A DNA stretch of 21,653 nucleotides from Opitutia bacterium UBA7441 (GCA_002480015.1 DLQD01000015.1:1-21653); one strand, 5' to 3'. Counted from the first letter of the stretch, positions 1 through 7,904 are shown. Numbers and translations: made by a program. Notes: generated by a model from the sequence alone, not told the origin.

Positions 1-218
1 TAGGGATTGGCGACGATGTCTTTGACTTGGATCTCGCGGTAGCCGGGGGCGTTGGGCGCGGTGACGGGGGCGCGCTTCGTGCCAGAAGCGGTTTTCACCG
101 GAGCCTTCTTTGCGGACGAGGCAGCGGGAGCTGCGTCTTTGGTCTTGGGCTGGGCACTTCCCGCTCCGGAAATGAGGCCACCGAGGCCGCGGCCGAGTCT
201 GGTTTTAGAATTGGACAT
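1..218 (-). CDS. parB: Chromosome-partitioning protein ParB, N-terminal part (cut by window edge)
   Basis: Reading the minus strand from the ATG at 216-218 gives an open frame that runs off the window start, about 72 codons. It opens with MSNSKTRLGRGLGGLISG, the basic Gly-rich N-terminus typical of chromosomal ParB/Spo0J. An Ala/Lys/Pro-rich linker follows, then YREIQVKDIVANPY at the edge, which matches the start of the ParB/Sulfiredoxin CTPase domain (family pattern: I-x-V-x-x-I-x-x-N-P-[YFR]-Q-P-R). ParB binds parS sites, spreads as a CTP-dependent clamp and works with ParA in origin segregation. The start codon lies only 4 nt after the stop of the LysM gene, so the two are probably cotranscribed. 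The CTP-binding and helix-turn-helix parts lie outside the window, so only the N-terminus can be judged. Confidence 0.88.
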   Translation of the reverse strand, partial: MSNSKTRLGRGLGGLISGAGSAQPKTKDAAPAASSAKKAPVKTASGTKRAPVTAPNAPGYREIQVKDIVANP

Positions 219-222
219 GTTT

Positions 223-831
223 TTATTGGGCGATCGGGATGAAGATAGTCTCACCGACTTTCAGGTCGCGGGCAGGATTGACAATTTTATTGGCGTTTTG
301 AATGTCCTTAACCGTGGAACCATGGGATCGGGCGATGGCACTCAGCGTATCTCCAGCACGGACAACGTAGGGTCTACCCGTCTTTGGGTAATCGTCGGAA
401 AAATGAACACTCGCGGCGACTTGGGGCTGGCTGTCGAAGGCCTGAGCTACGGTGTTGATGGCGCCTTGAGTCTCTTTGGCCAGCGCATTGATCTGGCGAG
501 TGACCTCGGCGATGATCTGTTGCTTCTGCACCTCGTCAGCCGCACGGTATTCGCGGCGAAGGCTTTCGACGGCTGCAGAGAGACGGGAGATCTGGGCTTG
601 AGTCGGATAATCGCCACTCGCGGCGGCGGCCTGGGCGCGCAAGCGCGCATTTTCACGCTGGAGCTCTTCCAATTCCAAACGCATGGTTTTGACCTGTTGG
701 GTCAGAAGACTGACATCCTGACTTAGATTGGCGACCGTCACACGAATGTTGTCTGATTGAGCGAACACCACGGGGCTGAAGCTACATAGAGTGCTGAGGC
801 AGAGTAGAACCGGAAAGTAGGACTTGGACAT
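223..831 (-). CDS. Secreted coiled-coil protein with C-terminal LysM domain
   Basis: The 202-residue product starts at the ATG at 831. A longer reading exists, but only this start gives a clean signal peptide (MSKSYFPVLLCLSTLCSFSP, with cleavage probable after VVFA, residue 24). Residues about 28-65 and 80-125 are heptad-rich and likely coiled coil. Residues about 154-199 form a LysM peptidoglycan-binding domain (YVVRAGDTLSAIARSHGSTV, ending GETIFIPI). The expected location is the periplasm or envelope, bound to peptidoglycan through LysM. No catalytic domain is present, so it may be a scaffold or division/envelope accessory factor. It is divergent from lgt with an 88-nt gap and sits 4 nt upstream of parB. 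The exact role is unknown; the domain assignment is secure. Confidence 0.85.
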   Translation of the reverse strand: MSKSYFPVLLCLSTLCSFSPVVFAQSDNIRVTVANLSQDVSLLTQQVKTMRLELEELQRENARLRAQAAAASGDYPTQAQISRLSAAVESLRREYRAADEVQKQQIIAEVTRQINALAKETQGAINTVAQAFDSQPQVAASVHFSDDYPKTGRPYVVRAGDTLSAIARSHGSTVKDIQNANKIVNPARDLKVGETIFIPIAQ

Positions 832-919
832 GTCAACAAAGATTTGGGCACAGCATGAAATGTCAAAGAAAAGAGTTGGTGATTGAGCGTATTGCCTTTG
901 ATCTCTAACTAAGTACACA

Positions 920-1774
920 ATGATCGATCAAAGCCAATACTGGGTACACGACTTAAGCCCTTTTTTAATACGTTTCCCCGAGAATCCTCTAGGGCTCGAC
1001 GGCATCCGCTATTATGGGCTGGCCTATCTTTTAGGCTTCTTAGGGGCTTGGCTCTTGCTCAAGCTCTACGATGCCAAGGGCAAGTTTGCGATGGATGCGG
1101 ACGCCCGGGCGACCTTGATGACCGCCGTAATTCTGGGTGTCCTCGTCGGTGGACGTCTGGGCTACATGCTACTCTACGATCTGGAAGCATTTTTGCGTAA
1201 TCCAGCGCTTCTGTTCCGTGTCGACCAGGGAGGAATGGCGAGCCACGGCGGCTTTGTCGGAGTGATTCTCGCATTGGTTTGGTTTGCGCGTAGATACAAA
1301 TACGGATTTTTACAACTCGGCGACATCATGGTCACCGTCGGGCCGCTCGGCCTGATGCTGGGGCGCATTGCCAACTTCATAAATGGTGAGCTCTGGGGGC
1401 GTGTCAGCCTCGTCAACTGGGCAGTGATTTTTCCTGAAAGCCCCAAAAACTATAACCCGGCCCTGGGCACCTACGGCCCTGAACCGCGGCACCCTTCGCA
1501 ACTCTACGAAGCGGCATTGGAGGGTGGCTTGATGCTACTCTATGTGCAATGGCGCTTTTGGCGGACGCGACCACCCCTGGGGCAACTGAGCGGCGAATTC
1601 CTCCTCGGCTACGGCATCGTGCGCATCATTGGCGAGCTGTTTCGCGAGCCGGACGCCGCCCTACTCTTTGGATTAAGCCGTGGGCAGTTTTATTCGATCT
1701 TTATGATTGTCGCGGGGGCACTCCTCATCGGAGCCGTGCAGCTACGTCAGCGGAAGCAAAGCACCGGCACATGA
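920..1774 (+). CDS. lgt: Phosphatidylglycerol--prolipoprotein diacylglyceryl transferase
   Basis: Lgt transfers the diacylglyceryl group of phosphatidylglycerol to the lipobox cysteine of prolipoproteins, the first step of lipoprotein maturation in the inner membrane. The 284-residue length is normal and the protein has about seven hydrophobic segments. The Lgt signature is visible as GRIANFINGELWGR. Other family hallmarks are GGMASHGGFVG around the essential His region and RHPSQLYEAALEG near the C-terminus. The ATG at 920 is the first start after the divergent LysM gene; no strong Shine-Dalgarno is seen. Its last 28 nt overlap tail-to-tail with the 3' end of the universal stress gene. A lipoprotein substrate is encoded in this same window at 12811-13518. 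Confidence 0.97.
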   Translation: MIDQSQYWVHDLSPFLIRFPENPLGLDGIRYYGLAYLLGFLGAWLLLKLYDAKGKFAMDADARATLMTAVILGVLVGGRLGYMLLYDLEAFLRNPALLFRVDQGGMASHGGFVGVILALVWFARRYKYGFLQLGDIMVTVGPLGLMLGRIANFINGELWGRVSLVNWAVIFPESPKNYNPALGTYGPEPRHPSQLYEAALEGGLMLLYVQWRFWRTRPPLGQLSGEFLLGYGIVRIIGELFREPDAALLFGLSRGQFYSIFMIVAGALLIGAVQLRQRKQSTGT

Positions 1775-2595
1775 CAGCGCCGCAGGAGCTGGGTCGTGGT
1801 ACTACCGATGAGTAACTCCCGAATGCGGCTGTGGCCATAGGCCCCCACGACGAGGAGATCAACGTGGCTCTTCTTGACATAATCGGCAATGGCCGTTTCC
1901 ACCTCACCGGTCAGGACTTGGCTCTGGGGGAAAAGTCCGGATCGATGCATCGCCGCTTCCGCTTCCTTCATTCTTTCTGTCGCCTGATCTTCCTTATGCC
2001 CTTCAACGCAGACGATCAAATGCAGGTCCAAGGCACGGAAGATTTCATTGTTCGCCATGTATTCAATGGCTAACCTACAGCTAGGCCCCCCGTCATAGGC
2101 AATCGCGACTTTATCGAAGGGCTTGAATTGACGATTGGTAACGAGGCATGGTTTGTCGATCGACCGAAGCACACGCTCCAGCATGGATCCGAGGTGCTCC
2201 GAGGCAAAGTTAGCGTTTTCACCGCGTTTGCCCAATAGAACCAGGTCCACAGTATCGGCATAGTCCGACATCACTTCGACGAGTAAACCGGTCTCATGAT
2301 GAAACGTGATTGCCTCATCGTCCACTCCAGCATCCTTGAATACCTTGAGCGCCTGCTCCTTGACGAAGTCAGACTTGATCTTCTCCACCTCTTGCAACTG
2401 GTTGATCATACCCTCAAAGGGTTGAACCCCCAAGCTACCGCTAAAATCGGCAACCGCCGGTATCTCAAACTGTCGAATATCGGTAACGTAGAGCACCGAA
2501 ATGTTCGCCTTCGTTTGCAGGTTGAGCCAAGCTGCGTAAAGGCAAGCTTCGTGAGAATAACCAGAACCATCCGTGCAAATTAGTATATTCTTCAT
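1747..2595 (-). CDS. Tandem-domain universal stress protein (UspA family)
   Basis: The product has 282 residues from the ATG at 2595 (MKNILICTDGSGYSHEA). That start is preferred over upstream in-frame codons because the Usp fold begins directly with the beta-strand KNILICTDGS. There are two Usp domains, about residues 1-155 and 161-282. The second carries the nucleotide-binding pattern G-x2-G-x9-G-[ST] in GAYGHSRIRELLIGST. The first has a similar but one-residue-longer version (GKRGENANFASEHLGS). Tandem Usp proteins are cytoplasmic, often bind ATP and respond to stress or growth arrest. The individual partner cannot be told from sequence. The gene is convergent with lgt, overlapping it by 28 nt, and lies downstream of glgC in the same orientation across a 291-nt hairpin-rich spacer. 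Confidence 0.92.
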   Translation of the reverse strand: MKNILICTDGSGYSHEACLYAAWLNLQTKANISVLYVTDIRQFEIPAVADFSGSLGVQPFEGMINQLQEVEKIKSDFVKEQALKVFKDAGVDDEAITFHHETGLLVEVMSDYADTVDLVLLGKRGENANFASEHLGSMLERVLRSIDKPCLVTNRQFKPFDKVAIAYDGGPSCRLAIEYMANNEIFRALDLHLIVCVEGHKEDQATERMKEAEAAMHRSGLFPQSQVLTGEVETAIADYVKKSHVDLLVVGAYGHSRIRELLIGSTTTQLLRRCHVPVLCFR

Positions 2596-2673
2596 CGCGA
2601 TATAGGGGTTTTGTTTTGTCCGCAGAATGTGAACTATCTTCAGGGTACATTGTGCAGTTTTCCCTGATTCGAG

Positions 2674-2704
2674 CAACAGAAAACCGCGCCCCTTTTGAGG
2701 GCGC
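2674..2704 (-). terminator. Possible intrinsic terminator downstream of glgC
   Basis: Read on the minus strand, GCGCCC (2704-2699), a 7-nt loop and GGGCGC (2691-2686) form a GC-rich 6-bp stem. It is followed by GGTTTTCTG, a short T-tract. The position, after glgC and before the stress gene, fits transcription termination. The T-tract has only four Ts, so efficiency would be modest. Confidence 0.45.
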
Positions 2705-2718
2705 CATGCAATTTTAAG

Positions 2719-2787
2719 TGCGGGGTCAGGCGGCCATCCCGCTTAGCGGGAAAGCCACATACGTATGCCCGCACCTTTAGGTGCGGG
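2719..2787. repeat. Nested inverted repeats between glgC and the stress gene
   Basis: CCCGCACC TTTA GGTGCGGG (2768-2787) is a perfect 8-bp hairpin. CCCGC TTA GCGGG (2738-2750) is a second hairpin, flanked by GGC/GCC. CATACGTATG (2758-2767) is a perfect palindrome. GTGCGGG at 2719-2725 can also pair with CCCGCAC at 2768-2774, enclosing the second hairpin, so two alternative folds compete for the same arm. No T-run follows, which argues against a plain terminator. A REP-like repeat or a structured UTR are the leading alternatives. Confidence 0.6.
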
Positions 2788-2886
2788 ACGCGTTCCGGCA
2801 ACAGTTGCGGTTTGTGTTCCCCCGTGGCTTGAATGGCACCCGGTTGAGGGCACGGCCAATTCGCCGGATCAACGGCACCTGGAAAT

Positions 2887-4182
2887 TTACGCTTTGATAA
2901 CGAATCCGTCGGGCACGATAGTATCCTTACAGACGACGAGGACGCCGTCCCGAATCGCCACGCTAACATCGGGACCATAGTTGTCGGGTAAGCCCGTCGG
3001 ATCGAGTACGACATTATTGCCGATTCGAACATTTTTATCGAGGATAGCGTTCTTGATCATGCAATTTTTACCCACTCCATAGGCGGGACGGCCGAGGCGG
3101 CTATTTTCCTCCAGATCCTCAGTGGCTTCAAAATTGTCCGCTCCCATCATGACCACATTCTCGAGCGAGGATTGCTCGCGGACGACGGAACGCACACCCA
3201 GAGTTGAATGTTTGATTAGACCATCCGTGACGATACAGCCATCTGCCAGGATGGCACGATCCACAACGCACGAGTTGATTTTCGATGCCGGAAGGAAGCG
3301 AGCGTGCGTAAAGATACGTGCTTCCTCGTCGAAGAAGTTGAAGGGTGGCACGGGATCGGTCAAACGAATGTTGGCGTCAAAGAAGGCTTTAACCGTTCCG
3401 ATATCCTCCCAATAGTCGTCGAAGACATAACTACAGATTTTAGCCTGCCCGAGAAGCCCTGGAATAATCTCTTTACCAAAATCCGTCGCGTCGGACTTGA
3501 GAGCATCAATCAGAACCTTGGCGTTGAAGACATAAATGCCCATAGAGGCAAGACAGTAGTCTCTTGTGCCGGGATCCTTCATTTTCGTACGCACGCTCTC
3601 GCCCACAGCAAGGCCCTGGATGATCTTGGGGTCAGTCGGCTTCTCGACGAATTCTGTGACCTCGAGCTTGTCGTTTATCCGCATAAGACCAAGCCCCTCC
3701 GCCTCATCAAGCCCCAGAGGCTTCGCGGTAATCGTGACATCAGCTCCGGAAGCGTCGTGTTCACGCACGACATCCTCCAAGTCCATCCTGTAAAGCTGGT
3801 CTCCGGAAAGAATTAAATATAAGTCGTCTTCTCGGCTTCCTTGGAAGTGGTGCATATTTTGGCGAACCGCATCGGCCGTGCCTTGATACCATGTATCACT
3901 TTGGTCGGTTTGCTCTGCCGAGAGAATATCGACAAAACCGCCCGCATAGGGATCAAATTTGTAGGACTCCTGAATATGTCGGTGCAACGAGGCAGTATTG
4001 AACTGAGTGAGGACGAATATCTGGTTGAAGCCAGAGTTGAGACAGTTACTGATCGGAATATCGACGAGTCTATACTTCCCCGCGAGCGGAACTGCGGGCT
4101 TGCAACGATCTCTGGTCAAGGGACTCAGACGAGAGCCGCGCCCCCCTCCCATGATGATACAGATAACTTTTCGCTTTTTCAT
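2887..4182 (-). CDS. glgC: Glucose-1-phosphate adenylyltransferase (ADP-glucose pyrophosphorylase)
   Basis: The enzyme makes ADP-glucose from glucose-1-phosphate and ATP, the committed step of bacterial glycogen synthesis. The ATG at 4182 gives 431 residues; an upstream TTG at 4218 would add 12 residues not expected in the family. The nucleotidyltransferase signature GGGRGSRLSPLT is at residues about 13-24, followed by KPAVPLAGKYRLVDIPISNC. SGDQLYRMD, EKPTDP and YWEDIGTVKAFFDANI are also family motifs. The C-terminal part (about 310-431) is the left-handed beta-helix with hexapeptide-like repeats. Length and the PLAGKYRLVDIPISNC stretch resemble the cyanobacterial/plant type more than the enterobacterial one. 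It is divergent from glmS with 87 nt between starts. Glucose-1-phosphate could also come from the phosphorylase domain encoded at 18116-21100, a possible metabolic link. Confidence 0.96.
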   Translation of the reverse strand: MKKRKVICIIMGGGRGSRLSPLTRDRCKPAVPLAGKYRLVDIPISNCLNSGFNQIFVLTQFNTASLHRHIQESYKFDPYAGGFVDILSAEQTDQSDTWYQGTADAVRQNMHHFQGSREDDLYLILSGDQLYRMDLEDVVREHDASGADVTITAKPLGLDEAEGLGLMRINDKLEVTEFVEKPTDPKIIQGLAVGESVRTKMKDPGTRDYCLASMGIYVFNAKVLIDALKSDATDFGKEIIPGLLGQAKICSYVFDDYWEDIGTVKAFFDANIRLTDPVPPFNFFDEEARIFTHARFLPASKINSCVVDRAILADGCIVTDGLIKHSTLGVRSVVREQSSLENVVMMGADNFEATEDLEENSRLGRPAYGVGKNCMIKNAILDKNVRIGNNVVLDPTGLPDNYGPDVSVAIRDGVLVVCKDTIVPDGFVIKA

Positions 4183-4269
4183 AAGATAAGGAGGTAGACG
4201 GTAGAGTTTAGAAGACAAATAACAATTGACTTGTAAAGCTAGAGAGTCTCTGGACTTATTTGAAGCTTT

Positions 4270-6120
4270 ATGTGTGGAATAGTTGGATATATCGGCCGCG
4301 ATCGAGCGGGAAGTGTCATGCTGGATGGTCTCAAGCGCCTGGAATATAGAGGCTATGACTCATCTGGAATGGTCATATCTGCGGGTAAAGGCTTCGAGCA
4401 AATCAAACGGGTCGGTCGAGTGGCTAATCTGGAAGAGGCGCTCAATGAGCCACAACTCGGGGGCAACCTCGGCATCAGTCACACCCGTTGGGCGACCCAT
4501 GGCGACGTGACCGAGGCCAACGCCCACCCCCACACCAGTAGCGACGGCAAGATCTCTCTCGTCCATAACGGGGTGATTGAAAACTATGCCGCGATGAAGG
4601 ACTTCCTCCTTGAAAAAGGCTACACCTTCCAATCCGAGACGGACTCCGAAGCGCTTTGCAATCTGATTGCCTATCACTATGCCAAAGAAGCACCCGATAC
4701 AGGTAGAAACCCCTTCCTGGAGTCAGTTCGTAAGAGCCTCCGCCACGTGGAGGGCACCTATGGGATCGCCGTCATCTGTCCGGACTATCCCGATGAGCTG
4801 ATCGGCGCGCGCAAGGGCTCCCCTCTGATCATTGGCATCGGTAAAGGCGAGAATCTGTTGGCCTCTGATGTCAATGCCATCACGCATTGCACTCAAAACG
4901 TCGTTTACCTGAACGACAACGAGGTCGTACACCTGAAGAAGGACGACTTCTCGATCACAACGGTCTCCAGCAAGAATGTGGAGGCCGTCATCCATAAGGT
5001 CGACTGGGACACCACTGAAGCAGAACTCGGCGACTACGCCCATTTCATGGAGAAGGAAATCTTCGAACAGCCGAGATCACTGAAAAACGGCATGCGCGGC
5101 CGCTTCTCTGATGACGCCAGCACGGCGGTCTTTGGCGGTCTGAATCTGAGCCCCCAAGAGCTGCGTCAGATTGATCGCATTCTGTTTCTCGCTTGCGGCA
5201 CGGCTTGGCACTCCTGCCTTGTGGCCGAGTATTTAATTGAGCGCTTCGCCCGTATCCCGGTCGAGGTGGAATATGCCTCCGAGTTCCGCTACCGCAACTC
5301 GCCCCTCGACAAGAACACGCTTGTTATTGCTATCAGCCAATCCGGCGAGACGATCGACACACTCGGTGCGCTGCGTGAGGCGAAACGCAAGGGTTATCGG
5401 ACACTCGCGATCAATAACAGCGTCGGCTCAACCATCGCACGCGAGAGCGACGGCGGCATCTATCAGCATGCGGGGCCCGAAATCGGAGTCGCCTCAACCA
5501 AGGCCTTTACCTCGCAGATCATGATCTGCGCCATGCTCGCACTCTACCTCGGCCGCCTCCGCGACCTCAGTTATGGTGACGGGGTCAAGATCGTCAAGGC
5601 ACTCAAAAAAGTGCCCCAGCAAGTCGAAGAGATCCTCAAGCAAAACGACAAGATTGCCGCCATCGCAAAGAAATATGCCCATTACGAAGACTGCCTCTTT
5701 TTGGGACGTCAGCTGATGTTTCCCATCGCGCTGGAGGGTGCCCTAAAATTAAAGGAAATTTCCTATATCCACGCCGAGGGCTACCCCGCCGCAGAAATGA
5801 AACACGGCCCCATCGCACTCATCTGCGAAGCATGCCCCAGTGTGTTTCTCGCGACCAGTGGGGAGATTTTCTCCAAGAGCATGGCCAATGTGCAGGAAGT
5901 TAAAGCTCGTAAGGGCAAGGTTATCTGTATCGCCTCGGAGGACTGCGACATCCCGGTCGGCTTGGTCGACGACGTCGTGATCGTGCCGGAATCCCACGAA
6001 ATCGTCATGCCGATCCTGATGAGCATTCCAATTCAGCTCTTTAGTTACCACGTCGCACTCGAACGCGGCTGCGACGTCGATAAGCCGCGCAACTTGGCTA
6101 AGTCGGTTACGGTGGAGTAG
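4270..6120 (+). CDS. glmS: Glutamine--fructose-6-phosphate aminotransferase (isomerizing)
   Basis: GlmS converts fructose-6-phosphate and glutamine to glucosamine-6-phosphate, the entry step to UDP-GlcNAc for peptidoglycan and LPS. The 616-residue length is typical. The protein starts MCGIVGYIG, so Cys2 is exposed as the glutaminase nucleophile after Met removal. RLEYRGYDSSG, SHTRWATHG and HNGVIENY mark the class-II glutamine amidotransferase domain (about 1-230). Two SIS sugar-isomerase domains follow (about 290-430, with ACGTAWHS and ISQSGETIDT; and about 460-600, with EGALKLKEISYIHAEGY). The protein ends in the conserved LAKSVTVE. No glmS ribozyme is recognisable in the short 5' region, as expected outside Gram-positive bacteria. 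Confidence 0.97.
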   Translation: MCGIVGYIGRDRAGSVMLDGLKRLEYRGYDSSGMVISAGKGFEQIKRVGRVANLEEALNEPQLGGNLGISHTRWATHGDVTEANAHPHTSSDGKISLVHNGVIENYAAMKDFLLEKGYTFQSETDSEALCNLIAYHYAKEAPDTGRNPFLESVRKSLRHVEGTYGIAVICPDYPDELIGARKGSPLIIGIGKGENLLASDVNAITHCTQNVVYLNDNEVVHLKKDDFSITTVSSKNVEAVIHKVDWDTTEAELGDYAHFMEKEIFEQPRSLKNGMRGRFSDDASTAVFGGLNLSPQELRQIDRILFLACGTAWHSCLVAEYLIERFARIPVEVEYASEFRYRNSPLDKNTLVIAISQSGETIDTLGALREAKRKGYRTLAINNSVGSTIARESDGGIYQHAGPEIGVASTKAFTSQIMICAMLALYLGRLRDLSYGDGVKIVKALKKVPQQVEEILKQNDKIAAIAKKYAHYEDCLFLGRQLMFPIALEGALKLKEISYIHAEGYPAAEMKHGPIALICEACPSVFLATSGEIFSKSMANVQEVKARKGKVICIASEDCDIPVGLVDDVVIVPESHEIVMPILMSIPIQLFSYHVALERGCDVDKPRNLAKSVTVE

Positions 6121-6128
6121 GCTTGGAA

Positions 6129-6287
6129 TTACAGGACCAGACGCTTGATTCCATCTTTCAAAACGGGCACATTGAAATTCATCAGCAGTCCCACCCGGCA
6201 CTCAGTCAGCCGCATGTAAGTTTGCACCTCAATTGCAGCGCCAATGATCTTCTTCGTCAGTTCTTCTTCAATAAGTGATCCACCCAT
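6129..6287 (-). pseudogene. GxxExxY-family gene remnant with internal deletion
   Basis: Starting at an ATG at 6287 (the frame is open up to 6323), the minus strand encodes only about 52 residues. It begins with EEELTKKIIGAAIEV, the N-terminus of GxxExxY proteins (PD-(D/E)xK-like, TIGR04256). It then passes directly into TYMRLTECRVGLLMNFN and VPVLKDGIKRLVL, the extreme C-terminus of the same family. Intact members are about 120-130 residues. The central part with the GxxExxY motif and the nuclease-like core is missing, with the junction near 6224-6227. The frame is intact across the junction, so a short peptide could still be made, but it would lack all catalytic elements. Family assignment is from recognised motifs. 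Confidence 0.7.
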
Positions 6288-6409
6288 AAATAATGAGCGT
6301 CTGAAATTTCTTATGGCAAGCAAGCCTTCTCCGTGGCTCGGTGCCTCCAGCGCAGCGAGTGGTTAAAAATCAGAATAACTGAGTGACCTTACCCACTAAA
6401 AAGAGCGAA

Positions 6410-6462
6410 GAACCAGAAAACCTGGTTCGAGAAGTCCCTTTGCATAGTTTGGGTTAAACTAT
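6410..6462. repeat. Two adjacent small hairpins
   Basis: GAACCAG AAAAC CTGGTTC (6410-6428) and ATAGTTT GGGTT AAACTAT (6444-6462) are two perfect 7-bp inverted repeats 15 nt apart. They lie in the gene-poor stretch 6288-6704 between two gene remnants. The first is followed on the minus strand by a T-rich stretch (CTCTTTTTAG), so it might act as a weak terminator. Apart from the oxidoreductase remnant at 6480-6608, nothing else is recognisable in this spacer. Confidence 0.4.
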
Positions 6463-6479
6463 CGATCGAGATTCTTTAA

Positions 6480-6608
6480 TGCATAATCCGGGCTCAAGCA
6501 GGGCGCGAACCCACAACCAGTGCATGCGAAGCACGCAAGAGCGTCGAACTCATTCAAGCGATTTATAAGTCTGCGAACAACAACGGTGAACTCATTTACC
6601 TAAGTTGA
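6480..6608 (+). pseudogene. 3' end remnant of a Gfo/Idh/MocA-type oxidoreductase gene
   Basis: The plus-strand frame ending at TGA 6606-6608 reads EARKSVELIQAIYKSANNNG followed by ELIYLS. This matches the usual C-terminus of Gfo/Idh/MocA oxidoreductases (pattern: [DE]-A-R-x-[AS]-[VL]-E-L-[IV]-x-A-I-Y-x-S-A-x-x-G). The frame is closed upstream by TAA at 6477-6479 and has no NAD-binding domain, so only the last 35-42 codons survive. The strand is opposite to the neighbouring DUF1080 gene. It is a different part of the protein from the relic at 7905-8169, so the two are separate events or pieces of two genes. Confidence 0.6.
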
Positions 6609-6704
6609 GACGCTAAACACTCCAAACCTGCCATCCAGGCACTCTCCAGTCAAGTTGAATCAAGTAATGACTCAGGCCAGTCGCACTTATCCGCGTGAAT
6701 TTCT

Positions 6705-7871
6705 TTATCGTTCAACTTTCAAATCAAAACGTTTGAGTAGTGCTTCAACCTGCGGCAACGCAAAGTGTTCTTCAGGTAAAATCGAAAACTTATTCAGATA
6801 GATCACTGCTTTGGCTATATCATGTAGGTTTTTCTTTTCAGATTCGAATTTATTTAGATCCAGACTTTCGAGGTAAACCAGATAGTCCTTGATGATCGCA
6901 TCAGCAGTTTGCAGTGCAACCGGCTCCACAGCATACATCAACGACTCATACAGTCGTAGCGCTTGATCCAGCCCTTCCTGCATCTCGGCAGCATCACGGC
7001 GTATCTCAGCCGCGATTTGGAGACGCTTAGCCTGCGTCGCTTCTACACTCAAGCGTCCATCAGAGCCTCCATCGATCGGGCGTGGACGTAAAGGGCGAAT
7101 CCAAATATTTCGGAAGCTGACCGGATCGCCGTGATCTTGTAATGCAAGACTGCCTTTATCAGGATGCAGCGTGTTTGGGTCCGCACGTGTTTTCCATGTG
7201 CCCCCCCCTTCAAGTGGAGTGCAATCTTGAACCACGACACCATTACAAAGCACAGTAATGGATCCCTCGTCGACAATGACTCCGTCACGAACAATGGGGC
7301 GGCGAAAGATAATGTCGTAGCTCTGCCACTGATCGTAAGGACGCAAAGCATTTACCGCTGGCGGCATAACCGCATATAGGGCACCTGCAGTGCCATCCGG
7401 GTAGGTTGGGTTATCGTAATTGTCGAGTATCTGTATTTCAAAAGTTTCCATCAAGAACACCCCACTATTTCCACGCCCTTGGCCTTCCCCACTACGTTCC
7501 GCTGGAGCAAGCCACTCAATATGTAGCTGGACATCACCAAATTTGTGTTTGGTTGCGAGGTAACCGGCACCTTTGACAGGCCTTAAAATACCATCCACCA
7601 CATACCAATCCCGTTTTCGCTGTGAATCTGCTTTTCGATGCTCCCAATTGGACAGCGATGCCTCGGTGCCATCGAAGAGAACGATCGCATCAGAGGGTGC
7701 GTCGCCATACTGCGCTCCGGGCACAACCACCGCAGGTTGTGGGCGATTGCGGTCATGCACCGCGTAGGGGTGATGTGCATCAGGCGGATCTCCGAAAAAG
7801 AGATTCGAAGCCGCGCAGGGGGTGCCGCAGAATGCAAATAAAAGAAAATAAATCGTGATATATTTATTCAT
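6705..7871 (-). CDS. DUF1080 (3-keto-disaccharide hydrolase type) secreted protein
   Basis: The product has 388 residues with a Sec-type signal peptide (MNKYITIYFLLFAFCGTPCA). The concanavalin-like DUF1080 beta-sandwich spans about residues 60-260. Visible family hallmarks are DAIVLFDGT (61-69), GNSGVFL (134-140), EIQILDNY (145-152) and LQDHGDPVSFRNIWIR (244-259). Characterised DUF1080 proteins act on 3-keto-glycosides made by Gfo/Idh/MocA dehydrogenases, cleaving oxidised disaccharides or glycosides. Residues about 270-388 are a Lys/Glu/Leu-rich, probably helical extension not part of the core domain. The gene lies 33 nt downstream of a decayed oxidoreductase gene on the same strand, after the MFS and AraC genes, so it probably belonged to one sugar-oxidation operon. 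Substrate unknown. Confidence 0.88.
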   Translation of the reverse strand: MNKYITIYFLLFAFCGTPCAASNLFFGDPPDAHHPYAVHDRNRPQPAVVVPGAQYGDAPSDAIVLFDGTEASLSNWEHRKADSQRKRDWYVVDGILRPVKGAGYLATKHKFGDVQLHIEWLAPAERSGEGQGRGNSGVFLMETFEIQILDNYDNPTYPDGTAGALYAVMPPAVNALRPYDQWQSYDIIFRRPIVRDGVIVDEGSITVLCNGVVVQDCTPLEGGGTWKTRADPNTLHPDKGSLALQDHGDPVSFRNIWIRPLRPRPIDGGSDGRLSVEATQAKRLQIAAEIRRDAAEMQEGLDQALRLYESLMYAVEPVALQTADAIIKDYLVYLESLDLNKFESEKKNLHDIAKAVIYLNKFSILPEEHFALPQVEALLKRFDLKVER

Positions 7872-7904
7872 TATTCGGTGATAGATTATACAGATGGTTT
7901 GAAA

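Noticed and set aside
52..726. Long plus-strand open frame of 224 codons opposite the LysM and parB genes
   Set aside because: Both minus-strand genes have clear family motifs and a signal peptide; the plus-strand product has none and is a mirror of GC-rich coding DNA.
4188..4195. AAGGAGGT, a perfect Shine-Dalgarno-like octamer on the plus strand
   Set aside because: No start codon follows at a useful distance on the plus strand (glmS starts 75 nt away) and it lies just upstream of glgC in antisense; probably chance.
6488..6520. Possible tRNA T-arm on the minus strand (GGGTTCGCGCCC)
   Set aside because: No D-arm, anticodon arm or acceptor stem could be found, and the same bases are better explained by the plus-strand oxidoreductase C-terminal frame.
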